Shown here: positions 35,470 to 44,797 of the stretch, piece after piece
Position numbering within the stretch: position 1 is the first letter of the stretch
Layout of the letters: every line of letters starts with the position of its first letter
NCBI RefSeq assembly: GCF_900176375.1
Contig: NZ_FWYF01000002.1
Location: 160,161-224,160, forward strand
DNA length: 64,000 nt
Direction of reading: 5' to 3'
From: Reichenbachiella faecimaris
GTDB lineage: Bacteria > Bacteroidota > Bacteroidia > Cytophagales > Cyclobacteriaceae
Position numbers and translations under genes: made by a program
Notes under the pieces: generated by a model
Seen by the model: the letters and a program-made list of their open reading frames with translations, nothing else
Database searches by the model: none
What the model was told of the DNA's origin: nothing

Positions 35470-37362
35470 TTACTCTGCGCTAATCGCTACAGAACGCTTG
35501 ATAAAGCTAGTCAAGGCTGCACCTTCCAACAGACCCTGAGAAAGCAAAGCCAAGTCATAAGCCTGACGAGCCAATTGCTCTTTATTTTCAGCCTTCTTCG
35601 CTTTCAATATTTTTGAAACCAATGGATGGTTAGCATTGATTGCCACAGTATACTGATCTGGCATATCACCCATCATCATCATACCTCCACCACCTTGCTT
35701 CTGCATATCCTTCATTCTTCTCATGAATTCAGGCATAGTCACAATCACAGGCATTTCGTCAGCAGCCAATGATTCTACATTTACTGTTGAGTTCTTGTCA
35801 TTGATAGCCTTCTCAAAAAGCGCCTTGGCAGATTCTTTTTCTTTATCAGAAAGTACAGATTCTACCTTTTCGTCTTTGTCGATCAGTTTGTCTGCCGTCT
35901 CGGCATCTACACGTTTCAATTGTGTTTTTTCTAGCTTATGTTCCAGTGTACCAATAAAATGGCTATCCAATGGCCCATCGAATTTCAACACATCATAAGA
36001 TTTATTTTTAACTGACTCTATAAAAGCATGTTGCTTGGCTGGATTAGTCGCATAGAGATAAACCAGATTGTCATCTTTGTCTTTTTGAAGGGCGGACGCC
36101 TTCTCTTTGTACTCATCAAAAGTAAAGAACTCATCATCTGTATTTTGTAGCAGAGCAAAGTCCTTTGCTTTATCATAAAACTTCTCATCGCTCAGCATGC
36201 CATACTTCACGAATAGGCCAATGTTTTCCCACTTGTCTTCAAAGGCTTTTCTGTCCTTTTTGAATAGTTCGGCCAATTTATCAGCTACCTTCTTGGTGAT
36301 GTAGGTATTGATCTTTTTTACTGCGCCATCCGCTTGCAAAAAGCTTCTTGATACGTTCAGTGGAATATCTGGAGAATCAATCACGCCATGTAGTAACATC
36401 AAAAATTCCGGAACCACATCTTTCACCTCATCAGTGATAAACACCTGGCGAGAATATAGTTGGATCTTATTTTTCTGAAGTTCTAACTCATTCTTCACTT
36501 TTGGGAAATAAAGAATTCCAGTCAGGTTGAATGGATAATCTACATTCAGATGAATCCAGAATAATGGCTCCTCAGACATTGGATACAACTCTCTGTAGAA
36601 AGCCAAGTAATCTTCGTCTTTCAACTCGGCTGGAGACTTGGTCCAAAGCGGAGTCGTGTTATTGATGATGTTATCTTTCTTTACTGTCTTGTACTGTGGT
36701 TTTCCATCTTTGTCTTCACCATCAGGTACGCTCTGATCCTTCTGTCCAAACTGGATTTCTACGGGCAAGAATTTACAATACTTGGAAAGAATTCCCTGCA
36801 ATCTAGCTTGATTCAAGAATTCTTCAGACTCTTCATTGATATGAAGAATGATATCTGTTCCTCTTTCTTTTCTGGTACCCTCAGTGATCTCGAATTCTGT
36901 ACTACCATCACAAATCCAATTAGCTGGTTCTGCGCCTTCTACGTGAGACAAAGAATTGATCTCTACCTTATCTGCAACCATAAAAGCAGAATAGAAACCT
37001 AGTCCAAAATGACCAATGATCTGCTGTTCGTCACCCTTGTCTTTGTATTTCTCTACGAACTCAGTAGCACCAGAAAATGCAATCTGGTTGATGTATTTTT
37101 TGATGTCATCAGCTGTCATTCCGATACCTTTATCCGAAATGGTGATGGTCTTTGCTTTCTCGTCAAAGTTCACTTCGACTTTCAAATCGCCAAGTTCACC
37201 ATTGTACTCACCCATACCAGATAACTGCTTCAGTTTTTGAGAAGCATCTACTGCGTTGGAAACTAATTCTCTCAAGAATATTTCGTGATCTGAATAAAGA
37301 AATTTCTTGATGATGGGAAAAATATTCTCGGTGTGAATCGAAATATTACCTTTCTCTTGCAT
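35470..37362 (-). CDS. htpG: Hsp90-family chaperone HtpG
   Basis: The product has 630 residues of an ATP-dependent dimeric chaperone. The N-terminal GHKL ATPase is clear: RELVSNAVDASQK, DKGIGMTADDI, and FGLGFYSAFMVAD. The middle domain contains FWIHLNVDYPFNLTGILYFP and LNVSRSFLQAD. The C-terminal dimerisation domain ends with Ile-Ser-Ala-Glu. A Gly/Met-rich loop (QGGGGMMMMGD) near 570 is a common feature in this phylum. A candidate regulatory inverted repeat lies at 37455-37480 upstream. It is monocistronic. Confidence 0.97.
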   Translation of the reverse strand: MQEKGNISIHTENIFPIIKKFLYSDHEIFLRELVSNAVDASQKLKQLSGMGEYNGELGDLKVEVNFDEKAKTITISDKGIGMTADDIKKYINQIAFSGATEFVEKYKDKGDEQQIIGHFGLGFYSAFMVADKVEINSLSHVEGAEPANWICDGSTEFEITEGTRKERGTDIILHINEESEEFLNQARLQGILSKYCKFLPVEIQFGQKDQSVPDGEDKDGKPQYKTVKKDNIINNTTPLWTKSPAELKDEDYLAFYRELYPMSEEPLFWIHLNVDYPFNLTGILYFPKVKNELELQKNKIQLYSRQVFITDEVKDVVPEFLMLLHGVIDSPDIPLNVSRSFLQADGAVKKINTYITKKVADKLAELFKKDRKAFEDKWENIGLFVKYGMLSDEKFYDKAKDFALLQNTDDEFFTFDEYKEKASALQKDKDDNLVYLYATNPAKQHAFIESVKNKSYDVLKFDGPLDSHFIGTLEHKLEKTQLKRVDAETADKLIDKDEKVESVLSDKEKESAKALFEKAINDKNSTVNVESLAADEMPVIVTMPEFMRRMKDMQKQGGGGMMMMGDMPDQYTVAINANHPLVSKILKAKKAENKEQLARQAYDLALLSQGLLEGAALTSFIKRSVAISAE

Positions 37363-37454
37363 GATATATTTTTATTTAATGAATTAAAGTTTGATCGGAC
37401 AATGTCCAGTAGTGGGCTGATTATCAAATGCCATTCCAAACACTTGAAAAAAGA

Positions 37455-37480
37455 AATCCGTGACAGGATGTCAGCGGATT
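37455..37480. promoter_or_regulatory. Inverted repeat upstream of htpG
   Basis: AATCCG and TGACA-GGA-TGTCA followed by CGGATT form a near-perfect palindrome (one bulged G), with a further TGACAGTTTGG half-site at 37490-37500. It lies about 95 bases upstream of htpG, so it could be a heat-shock operator. CIRCE is absent. Confidence 0.45.
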
Positions 37481-37554
37481 AGGATTTTTTGACAGTTTGG
37501 TGGGTTTAATTTTTTCCAAAGTTTCAGCACTTTAGAAAAGTTACTCCAGATTAT

Positions 37555-38046
37555 TTATCTGATACGATCAGCTGATCTGACCAATTTTTCGTCTCTGCGG
37601 ATGAAACGGTTAGACAGCAAATTGAAAAGCAAGGCGGACACTCCCAAATAAAAAGCAAATAAATAATTGCCCTGTTGTGTGGGAGCGACTAATCGCTCAG
37701 CTTGATAGACGTGATAAACTATCAAGCCCATAGCACCTCCCATAAACAATGAATTCAAAGCTCCTAACTTCATTTGCAACAGACGATCATTGTATCGGGA
37801 AATAGAATAAAGGGCTACTACAGCTGCCAGCACAGCCAAGATGGCTATATAAAAGGTTTGACCTTCAGTAATTACGGCTATTTCACCTGTCTCAATATCT
37901 TTTTTGGTATGTGAAAATTTTAATGCAGTCAATTCTACCAATTCACTTTTCTCACTATCCAACTTATTCCAAATCGGAAAAAACAACATGGTAATCATAC
38001 AGGCAGCAACACCAAATAAAAATATAGACTGAACTCGTTGTATCAT
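37555..38046 (-). CDS. DUF4293 membrane protein
   Basis: The product has 163 residues and four predicted membrane helices. It opens with MIQRVQSIFLFGVAACM, the typical start of the DUF4293 family of Bacteroidota, and ends in a basic cytoplasmic tail after the last helix (SNRFIRRDEKLVRSADRIR). A soluble loop of about 35 residues (NKLDSEKSELVELTALKF) separates helices 1 and 2. The function is unknown. It lies 66 bases downstream of cdaA on the same strand, possibly within one transcript. Confidence 0.85.
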   Translation of the reverse strand: MIQRVQSIFLFGVAACMITMLFFPIWNKLDSEKSELVELTALKFSHTKKDIETGEIAVITEGQTFYIAILAVLAAVVALYSISRYNDRLLQMKLGALNSLFMGGAMGLIVYHVYQAERLVAPTQQGNYLFAFYLGVSALLFNLLSNRFIRRDEKLVRSADRIR

Positions 38047-38112
38047 AAGACTTAAAATTTGGGCAAAAGTAGGGAATTGTATTTCAATACCTAGACTTGA
38101 AAAAGGAGATTT

Positions 38113-39018
38113 TTAATCTAACGACAACTCAGATTTGGTAGCTTCATCTTTGCTGGCTTTTTCTTTTTGATCTGGCTTGATCGCCTTGGCCATCAAACTT
38201 TCATTTTTGGATTCGTCTAAGTTGCTCAGGTATTCGTTGATTCGTGCGCGAATTTCTTGTGTAGACAAGTTGTATTCGAACTCTCCACCCCTTGCGACAG
38301 TGAGTTGTCCAGTTTCTTCGGACACAATTACGACCAGAGAGTCTGTGGTTTCTGACATACCCAGTGCCGCGCGATGCCTGAGGCCAAATTGGGCGGGAAT
38401 ATCGTCTCGTTCTGACACAGGTAGTATACATCTGGCGGCCACCACTCTGTTGTTATTGATGATAATCGCTCCGTCGTGTAAAGGAGATAGCTTATTGAAA
38501 ATAGCTAAAATCAGCCTCTTGGAAATCTTGGCTTCTAACCTGTCTCCAGAATCTGCAAAAAATTTAAGTTCTGAACTCCTCGAAAATACGATGAGTGCTC
38601 CCGTGTTAGAGCCAGCCATATTCTTAATAGCATCAATGATTGGAGATACATCCAAGTGGTTTTTGTCGTACTTTTCGTGCCAAAACTGTTGGACATTTTT
38701 GAGGATATTACCTTCTTCAAAGACAGTTGTTTTTCCCAAAAGCAATAGGAATTTTCTGATTTCCTGCTGGAACAACACAATGACTGCTATAACCCCAACG
38801 CCCATAAACTGACCCAGTATGATACTCAAGAGTTCCATATCCACAGCCTTTACCACCAGGTAGATCAAATACAGAAACAGGAAACCCAGAAAAATCTTGA
38901 TGGCCACACTTCCTTTCATGAGCTTATACACGTGGTATAAGAAAAAGCTCACAAAAAGAATGTCGAATACATCAACCCATCCTATTTCTAAAAACCCAAT
39001 TTGAAATCCTAAAATCAT
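38113..39018 (-). CDS. cdaA: Diadenylate cyclase CdaA
   Basis: The product has 301 residues and makes cyclic di-AMP from two ATP. Three N-terminal membrane helices (about 10-85) are followed by a DAC domain with the DGA (182-184) and RHR (214-216) motifs of diadenylate cyclases. The C-terminal tail is Lys/Ser/Asp-rich. Its start overlaps the folP stop by 4 bases (ATGA). The usual partner genes cdaR and glmM are not adjacent. Cyclic di-AMP controls turgor and K+ balance in bacteria. Confidence 0.95.
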   Translation of the reverse strand: MILGFQIGFLEIGWVDVFDILFVSFFLYHVYKLMKGSVAIKIFLGFLFLYLIYLVVKAVDMELLSIILGQFMGVGVIAVIVLFQQEIRKFLLLLGKTTVFEEGNILKNVQQFWHEKYDKNHLDVSPIIDAIKNMAGSNTGALIVFSRSSELKFFADSGDRLEAKISKRLILAIFNKLSPLHDGAIIINNNRVVAARCILPVSERDDIPAQFGLRHRAALGMSETTDSLVVIVSEETGQLTVARGGEFEYNLSTQEIRARINEYLSNLDESKNESLMAKAIKPDQKEKASKDEATKSELSLD

Positions 39019-39860
39019 TTTTTGTTCTTTGTCATTGCTTCGTAAAGCTTGATGGTCTCCTTGGCTTCTCTTACATCATGTACTCTCAATACAGAGGCTC
39101 CATTCATCAAGCATGCCATATTAAGTGCCGTAGTTCCATTGAGTGCCCGATCAGGTGAACTCTCAAGTTCTTTAAATATCATGGACTTTCGAGATACTCC
39201 ACACAGTATGGGTACGCCCAATATACGCAGCAGTTCTAACTTATTTAATAACTCAAAATTTTGTTCTTTAGTCTTTGCAAAGCCAAAACCTGGATCAATA
39301 AGAATATCCTTGACCCCTCTGCTTCTCAGTTCTTTGACCTTCGCATTAAAATAATCAATAATCTCCGAAACCATCTGATCATAGTCCGTAAGATTCGCCA
39401 TGGTTTGCGGATTGCCTCTCATGTGCATCATCACATACGGCACATTAAGCTCCTCTATCAAATCAAACATACCCACATCAAGATTGCCAGCTGAGATGTC
39501 ATTGACCATACAAGCTCCATGTTCTATGGCGCCTTTGGCCACTGTGGCTCTAAATGTATCAATGGAGATGATCACCTCAGGAAAATGCTTGAGTATGGCA
39601 TCTATGCCCGCAACAGCAGCATCCCACTCCTCTCGCATCGGAATATCTGTGGCGCCAGGTCTGCTTGAATATGCCCCTACGTCCAAAATATTAACACCTT
39701 CATTAACCATCTTTTCCACCTTGGTCAACAAATCACTATCTGACTTGATCTTGCCCCCATCATAAAATGAGTCTGCCGTCAGGTTGATAATGCCCATTAC
39801 CTTAGGCTCAGATAGGGCCATAAGTTCTCCTTTGATATTTATGAATTTGGACTCAGTCAT
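39015..39860 (-). CDS. folP: Dihydropteroate synthase
   Basis: The enzyme has 281 residues and joins p-aminobenzoate to dihydropterin pyrophosphate in folate synthesis. The motifs MGIINLTADSFYDGG, NILDVGAYSSRPGA and DILIDPGFGFAKT match FolP. The sulfonamide-target fold is complete. It overlaps cdaA by 4 bases, a gene order common in Bacteroidota. The ATG at 39860 gives a 14-residue extension before the conserved core; ATG 39821 (MALSEPKVMG) is an alternative start. Confidence 0.95.
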   Translation of the reverse strand: MTESKFINIKGELMALSEPKVMGIINLTADSFYDGGKIKSDSDLLTKVEKMVNEGVNILDVGAYSSRPGATDIPMREEWDAAVAGIDAILKHFPEVIISIDTFRATVAKGAIEHGACMVNDISAGNLDVGMFDLIEELNVPYVMMHMRGNPQTMANLTDYDQMVSEIIDYFNAKVKELRSRGVKDILIDPGFGFAKTKEQNFELLNKLELLRILGVPILCGVSRKSMIFKELESSPDRALNGTTALNMACLMNGASVLRVHDVREAKETIKLYEAMTKNKK

Positions 39861-39937
39861 TAATTTCTGAAATAATTTGTTGCCAGCTATTTACGCCTTA
39901 ATTTTAGCCGCTCAATTCAATAAAATCGGACGAAATA

Positions 39938-40489
39938 GTGGAAGAAAAAACGGTAGGCGAATATACAGAAGTTATAAAGGCTTGTAAAGACATTTTCGAA
40001 AAGAAAACCAAGGACTACGGCACGGCTTGGCGGATTTTGAGAGCTTCTTCACTGACAGATCAGATTTTCATTAAGGCCAAAAGAATCCGCTCCATTCAGG
40101 AAAAAGGGGAGCAAAAAATACAAGAAGATATTGCTGGGGAATTTGTAGCTATTATCAACTATTGTATCATGGCCATCATGCAGGTTCGCATGAATGGAAA
40201 TGAGGGAATGGAAATTCCGTATGATAAACTTGAGCCCTTATATTCGGGTATAGCTGATGAGACCAGAGATTTGCTAGCCAATAAAAATCATGACTATGAT
40301 GAAGCCTGGAGAGATATGCGTGTATCGTCCATGACTGATATCATTCTGATGAAAATATTGAGAACTAAGCAGATTGAGGACAATCAAGGAAAGACTTTGA
40401 TCTCAGAAGGTGTAGAAGCCAATTATCAAGACATGATCAACTACTCTGTTTTTTGTTTGATTCTTATGGGCTTCACAAACAAGAATTAG
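39938..40489 (+). CDS. DUF1599 protein with two repeated units
   Basis: The product has 183 residues starting at GTG 39938. It contains two copies of a domain: KDYGTAWRILRASSLTDQIFIKAKRIRSIQE (about 24-54) and DYDEAWRDMRVSSMTDIILMKILRTKQIE (about 117-145). This is the DUF1599 family (later called nucleotide-modification-associated domain 1). The domain is linked by context in phages to hypermodified nucleotides; in Bacteroidota it lies next to folP, as here (divergent, 77 bases). Its chromosomal role is unknown. Confidence 0.88.
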   Translation: MEEKTVGEYTEVIKACKDIFEKKTKDYGTAWRILRASSLTDQIFIKAKRIRSIQEKGEQKIQEDIAGEFVAIINYCIMAIMQVRMNGNEGMEIPYDKLEPLYSGIADETRDLLANKNHDYDEAWRDMRVSSMTDIILMKILRTKQIEDNQGKTLISEGVEANYQDMINYSVFCLILMGFTNKN

Positions 40490-40581
40490 TTATGCTAACT
40501 GTTAAAAACTTGTTATTGTCGAATGACTCAAAAAAGACCATCAGATAGTTCATTAACTTTAGCTTCTAAAATAATCAGTAT

Positions 40582-41673
40582 ATGAAATTAGCATTGACCC
40601 TTGTAAGATTTTTTGTAGGAGGACTTTTCATTTTCTCTGGATTGATCAAAGTAAATGATCCTGTAGGAACAGCGATCAAGATGTCTGAGTATTTTGAAAT
40701 ATTCTCTCTTGAGATCGCCAACTTCTTTCACTACTTTGTCCCTTTGGCTCTTCCTATTTCCATTTTCATGGTGGTATTGGAAGTGGTATTGGGTATCGCC
40801 TTAATCTTGAACTACAAACAGAATTGGACGCTAAAAGCGCTGCTGGCCATTATCGTATTCTTCACATTTCTGACAGGCTGGTCGGCTATTACGAATAGTG
40901 TAACAGATTGCGGCTGCTTTGGTGACGCCATCAAACTAACACCATGGGAGTCATTCATCAAAGACCTTGTCTTGGTGGTGATGATCCTGTTTTTGTACCT
41001 GAGCCAGCATGATCCACAATCTGAGGCAGCCGAAAAAAGGGGACATTTTCTTGTTGGGGGTTCGTTAGTACTTTCTCTGGGCTTAGCCATTTATGCAGTG
41101 GCTCATTTGCCTTTCGTAGATTTTAGAGCGTACAAAGTTGGCAACAACATTCCCACAGAGATGCAACCCTCTGCTGAATACATCTATGAGTATGTGATGG
41201 AAAAAGAGGGAGAAGAGTTCAAATTTGAGGCCTACCCTACTGATCCTTCTTTCACATTTGTGGCCATGAACCATCTCAACCCCGAAGCTGCTCCGAAAAT
41301 TACAGATTTTGGCGTTTGGAATGATGACGGAGATTTTACTTCTGAGGTATTTGTTGGAAATAAGCTATTTGTGATTTTGTACGACGTTTCGAAATCGGAT
41401 AAATCCAGCATAGTTGAAATCAACAATCTCATAAAAGCATTGGGAGACCATATTGAAGTCTATGCCCTGACTGCATCTGACGGCTCTACTTTTGAAACAT
41501 TCCAAAAAGAAGTGGGATTAGATATTCCATATTACTACACAGACGCTACTGTATTAAAAACCATTACTCGATCAAACCCTGGATTGTGGTTGCTATCCAA
41601 TGGCACAGTAAAAGGCAAGTGGCACTATAATGATGTTCCCAATTATAGTAAAGTGTTGGATTTGGTGGAGTAA
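40582..41673 (+). CDS. BT_3928-family DoxX-thioredoxin-like membrane protein
   Basis: The product has 363 residues. An N-terminal DoxX-like part with four helices (about 1-140) has a VTDCGCFGDAI motif at about 110 with a Cys pair. A further helix (about 155-175) anchors a C-terminal thioredoxin-like domain (about 255-363) that lacks a CxxC motif. This architecture is the BT_3928 family seen in Bacteroidota. A role in disulfide or quinone redox chemistry is suggested by similarity to MauE/DoxX. It stands in a string of plus-strand genes with a second DoxX protein. Confidence 0.88.
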   Translation: MKLALTLVRFFVGGLFIFSGLIKVNDPVGTAIKMSEYFEIFSLEIANFFHYFVPLALPISIFMVVLEVVLGIALILNYKQNWTLKALLAIIVFFTFLTGWSAITNSVTDCGCFGDAIKLTPWESFIKDLVLVVMILFLYLSQHDPQSEAAEKRGHFLVGGSLVLSLGLAIYAVAHLPFVDFRAYKVGNNIPTEMQPSAEYIYEYVMEKEGEEFKFEAYPTDPSFTFVAMNHLNPEAAPKITDFGVWNDDGDFTSEVFVGNKLFVILYDVSKSDKSSIVEINNLIKALGDHIEVYALTASDGSTFETFQKEVGLDIPYYYTDATVLKTITRSNPGLWLLSNGTVKGKWHYNDVPNYSKVLDLVE

Positions 41674-41718
41674 CAAAATTGGTTTGAGCTTTTTATTTGA
41701 CTATATTATTTACTCAAT

Positions 41719-42069
41719 ATGAAAAGAGACAAAATCATTTACTGGGTTGCCACCGGGTTAATCTCTATTATGATGCTCATGTCTGGAGGAATCTACTTAG
41801 TCAACACGGAAGAAGTCACTAGTGTCATTGAAGGATTGGGGTTCCCTGGTTTTATCACGCTCCCCTTAGGAATTGCTAAACTGATTGGAGTAGTCATTAT
41901 TCTGACCAGAAGACCGACTCGCCTGTTGGAATGGGCTTATGCTGGTTTCTTTTTTGATTTTATACTTGCCTTTATGGCGCATTGGCATGCCAACGATGGA
42001 GGACATGATCTCGCAGCAATTGCCTTGGTACTTTTAATGATCTCCTACTTCTTTGAAAAAAGAATTTAA
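41719..42069 (+). CDS. DoxX-like small membrane protein
   Basis: The product has 116 residues with four membrane helices. The pattern YLVNTEEVTSVIEGLGFPGFITLPLGIAKLIGVVIIL is typical of the DoxX_2 group, with a conserved Ala-His-Trp His pair (FMAHWHANDGGHD) near the end of helix 3. Function unknown. It follows BT_3928 after 45 bases on the same strand. Confidence 0.8.
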   Translation: MKRDKIIYWVATGLISIMMLMSGGIYLVNTEEVTSVIEGLGFPGFITLPLGIAKLIGVVIILTRRPTRLLEWAYAGFFFDFILAFMAHWHANDGGHDLAAIALVLLMISYFFEKRI

Positions 42070-42077
42070 ACTTGTCA

Positions 42078-43319
42078 CTAATCTAAAGTTTCCGCATCAT
42101 TAAGTCTAATAAATAAAAATTTAACCCACCCTTCTTGAATATTTGAATATTCAATTAATTCATCACTTTTGTCCTTCCATATAATCTTTTCAACCACCTT
42201 TCCATCACCTAAAACACTATACTCACTAGACCATATCCATGAAATTTCAGCGGTATAGATCAGCTCTGAAGTAGCGTCATAGAATTTAACGATTGAGACT
42301 CCAGTATCCCCGAGCTGATGATTTTCCTCTCCGTACTGGAAATATTTTGTGGTTCCATGTCCAACTTTTAAAAGCTCTCCATTTGATATCTCATAAAATG
42401 TATGCTCTAAAAGAGAGTCGTCTGTCCACTTTATGAGATAACAAAAATTAATTTCTCCTTCAAAATATTCGGATGGATAATAGTTGTATTGGTAATCGTA
42501 AAGCATTCGAAGTTTTAGTTTATTACCGTATACACTCTCCTTCTGTATTTTATCATCTTTAAACAACAGCTCACGGTAATAATCTCCATATTCGAACCTA
42601 GTAAAGGAATCACCATGGTCGGAGAAATTATTTCGTTTGATTAAGACATTCTTACTGTCATATTCAAATGTATAATAATACGAATTTAACTCACCGTTAA
42701 AAGATGTAGAATACTTAGTAAGCAATTCTTCTTGATATTCGAAAAAAGCTTCGAAATACGATCCTTCTGACTCCGTTCTAATTTTAATCGTATTTTTATC
42801 TTCATCGTAGAAAAAGAAATGATTTTCTACCCAATATTCATTTTTTTCCTCAATGCGCTCAACTAAGCCTTCAGAATTATGTCTTATGGTCAGGTCAGAG
42901 ATTTGACCATAATCAGTTGATATTTTCACTTTTTCAATTAGTCCATCCTTGTCGTAATTAAATAAATAATATATTGGATAGTCTCTTCTTGAACTTTCAT
43001 CATAAGAAATAGAAACTGATGATGATATAAATCCGTCATCACTGACTGAATGCTCAAATACCTCCACCTCTTCTCCGATCTCACCCAAGTATTGGATATT
43101 TCTTGAACTTCTTATCAGTCTACCTTTATCGTCATATTCATGTCTAAACTCGCCCTCGTAAGTAGGGGATTGGTATCCAACAATTCTATATATGACTCTA
43201 TGAAAGGATCTCAAGAATTTCTCATTATCCAACTGTGGTGGTAATGTTTCGTTGTCATCACAAGAAGAAAAGAAAATAAATACAAAAAAGAAAAGTAATT
43301 TAAGTCTAGATTGGTTCAT
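42078..43319 (-). CDS. Lipoprotein with YD-like repeats
   Basis: The product has 413 residues from ATG 43319 with a lipoprotein signal peptide (FFSSC). The mature part contains repeated 20-30 residue units of the type YDDKGRLI, YDKDGLIEK, NSEGLVERI, YDSKNVLIKR, resembling YD-like repeats of RHS-type proteins. These form a beta-rich rod or shell. It is more AT-rich than its neighbours and its ORF has lower conservation of codon use, so it may be lineage-specific. Surface location is likely; function unknown. It is downstream of lpd on the same strand. Confidence 0.75.
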   Translation of the reverse strand: MNQSRLKLLFFFVFIFFSSCDDNETLPPQLDNEKFLRSFHRVIYRIVGYQSPTYEGEFRHEYDDKGRLIRSSRNIQYLGEIGEEVEVFEHSVSDDGFISSSVSISYDESSRRDYPIYYLFNYDKDGLIEKVKISTDYGQISDLTIRHNSEGLVERIEEKNEYWVENHFFFYDEDKNTIKIRTESEGSYFEAFFEYQEELLTKYSTSFNGELNSYYYTFEYDSKNVLIKRNNFSDHGDSFTRFEYGDYYRELLFKDDKIQKESVYGNKLKLRMLYDYQYNYYPSEYFEGEINFCYLIKWTDDSLLEHTFYEISNGELLKVGHGTTKYFQYGEENHQLGDTGVSIVKFYDATSELIYTAEISWIWSSEYSVLGDGKVVEKIIWKDKSDELIEYSNIQEGWVKFLFIRLNDAETLD

Positions 43320-43375
43320 GAGTATAGTTTTATCAGCCACAAATTATAGGAGGATACATGTTAAACACTAACCTT

Positions 43376-44770
43376 TTACATATGAATCGGCCCTGCATCT
43401 GTTGCTGCCAAGCATGCTTCCTTCACGGCTTCCATGTAAGTCGGGTGAGCATGTGACATTCTGGAAACATCTTCTGCAGACGCTCTAAATTCCATGGCCG
43501 TCACACCAGCGGCAATCATATCTGCTGCCCTAGCACCAATGATGTGAACACCTAAAATCTCTTCCGTGGTTTTGTCAGCCAAGATTTTCACCAATCCGTC
43601 CGTATCCATACTGGCTCTGGCTCTACCTAGGGCTTTGTATGGAAATGATCCTACTTTATACGCTTTGCCAGCTTCTTTCAGTTGTTCCTCTGTTTGTCCA
43701 ACTCCAGCCACTTCTGGCCAAGTGTAAACTACCCCTGGAATCAGGTTGTAATTGATATGCGGCTTCTGCCCTGCCAATTGCTCAGCTACTAAAACTCCTT
43801 CCTCTTCCGCTTTGTGAGCGAGCATAGCCCCCTTCACCACATCGCCAATCGCATAGATATTATCAGCCGAAGTCCTCAGATGATCGTCCGTTTCAATACG
43901 CCCAGCTTTGTCTGTTGTGATTCCAACATTCTCTAGTCCAAGTCCATCAGTATACGCTCTTCGCCCAATAGACACTAGGCAATAATCGCCTTTGAGCTCA
44001 ACTACCTCCCCATTGGGGGTATCGGCTTTCACGGTTACATTCTTGCCTTTGACTTCTACGCCAGTCACTTTATGCTTGAGGTAGAATTTTACTCCTAGTT
44101 TCTTCAAAGACTTCGTCAATTCTTTAGACATGGTACTGTCCATTCCTGGAATAATTCTATCAAAGAATTCTACAACAGAAACGTCGGCACCCAGTCTTTT
44201 GTAAACAGAACCCAATTCCAATCCAATCACACCACCACCAATGATTATCATGTGTTTGGGAATTTCTTTCAACTCTAGTGCCTCGGTACTTGTGATCACT
44301 CTTTTCTTATCAATATTGATGAAGGGTAGAGAAGATGGCTTTGATCCTGTCGCTATTATTACCTTGTCTGTTGAAATAGTTTCTTCCTTTTCGCCCGCTA
44401 CTTTAATAGTGTTTTTGTCAACAAACGAGCCATGACCATGAAAAACATCAATTTTGTTTTTCTTCATCAAAAACTGAATACCGTCAGTATTTGCCTTTAC
44501 CACATCACCCTTTCGGGCAATCATTTGTTTGAAGTTTACCTTTGGAGCAGGAATATCAATCCCGTGCTCTTTGAAGGTATGTTCGGCATTGTGAAAATGC
44601 TCAGACGAATCCAACAAAGCCTTGGAAGGAATGCAGCCCACATTCAGACAGGTTCCTCCTAATGTATTATATTTTTCTACTATCGCAGTTTTGAATCCTA
44701 ATTGTGCACATCTGATAGCTGCTACATAGCCCCCAGGGCCGGATCCTATTACCGTTACGTCGTATTTCAT
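43376..44770 (-). CDS. lpdA: Dihydrolipoyl dehydrogenase (E3)
   Basis: The enzyme has 464 residues and reoxidises dihydrolipoamide of the 2-oxoacid dehydrogenase complexes with FAD and NAD+. The FAD loop GSGPGGYVAA (10-19), the redox disulfide Cys41/Cys46 in GGTCLNVGCIPSK, and the HAHPTYMEAVKEA dimer motif with the catalytic His are present. It lies downstream of sucA and sucB on the same strand, separated by an inserted four-helix-bundle gene, and probably serves that 2-oxoglutarate dehydrogenase complex. Confidence 0.97.
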   Translation of the reverse strand: MKYDVTVIGSGPGGYVAAIRCAQLGFKTAIVEKYNTLGGTCLNVGCIPSKALLDSSEHFHNAEHTFKEHGIDIPAPKVNFKQMIARKGDVVKANTDGIQFLMKKNKIDVFHGHGSFVDKNTIKVAGEKEETISTDKVIIATGSKPSSLPFINIDKKRVITSTEALELKEIPKHMIIIGGGVIGLELGSVYKRLGADVSVVEFFDRIIPGMDSTMSKELTKSLKKLGVKFYLKHKVTGVEVKGKNVTVKADTPNGEVVELKGDYCLVSIGRRAYTDGLGLENVGITTDKAGRIETDDHLRTSADNIYAIGDVVKGAMLAHKAEEEGVLVAEQLAGQKPHINYNLIPGVVYTWPEVAGVGQTEEQLKEAGKAYKVGSFPYKALGRARASMDTDGLVKILADKTTEEILGVHIIGARAADMIAAGVTAMEFRASAEDVSRMSHAHPTYMEAVKEACLAATDAGPIHM

Positions 44771-44797
44771 AATTTTAGTATATGGTACTAAGTATTG

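Noticed and set aside
38177-38812. A 211-codon plus-strand frame opposite cdaA
   Set aside because: It is antisense to a well-supported diadenylate cyclase gene and has the Ser/Leu-rich composition of a shadow frame.
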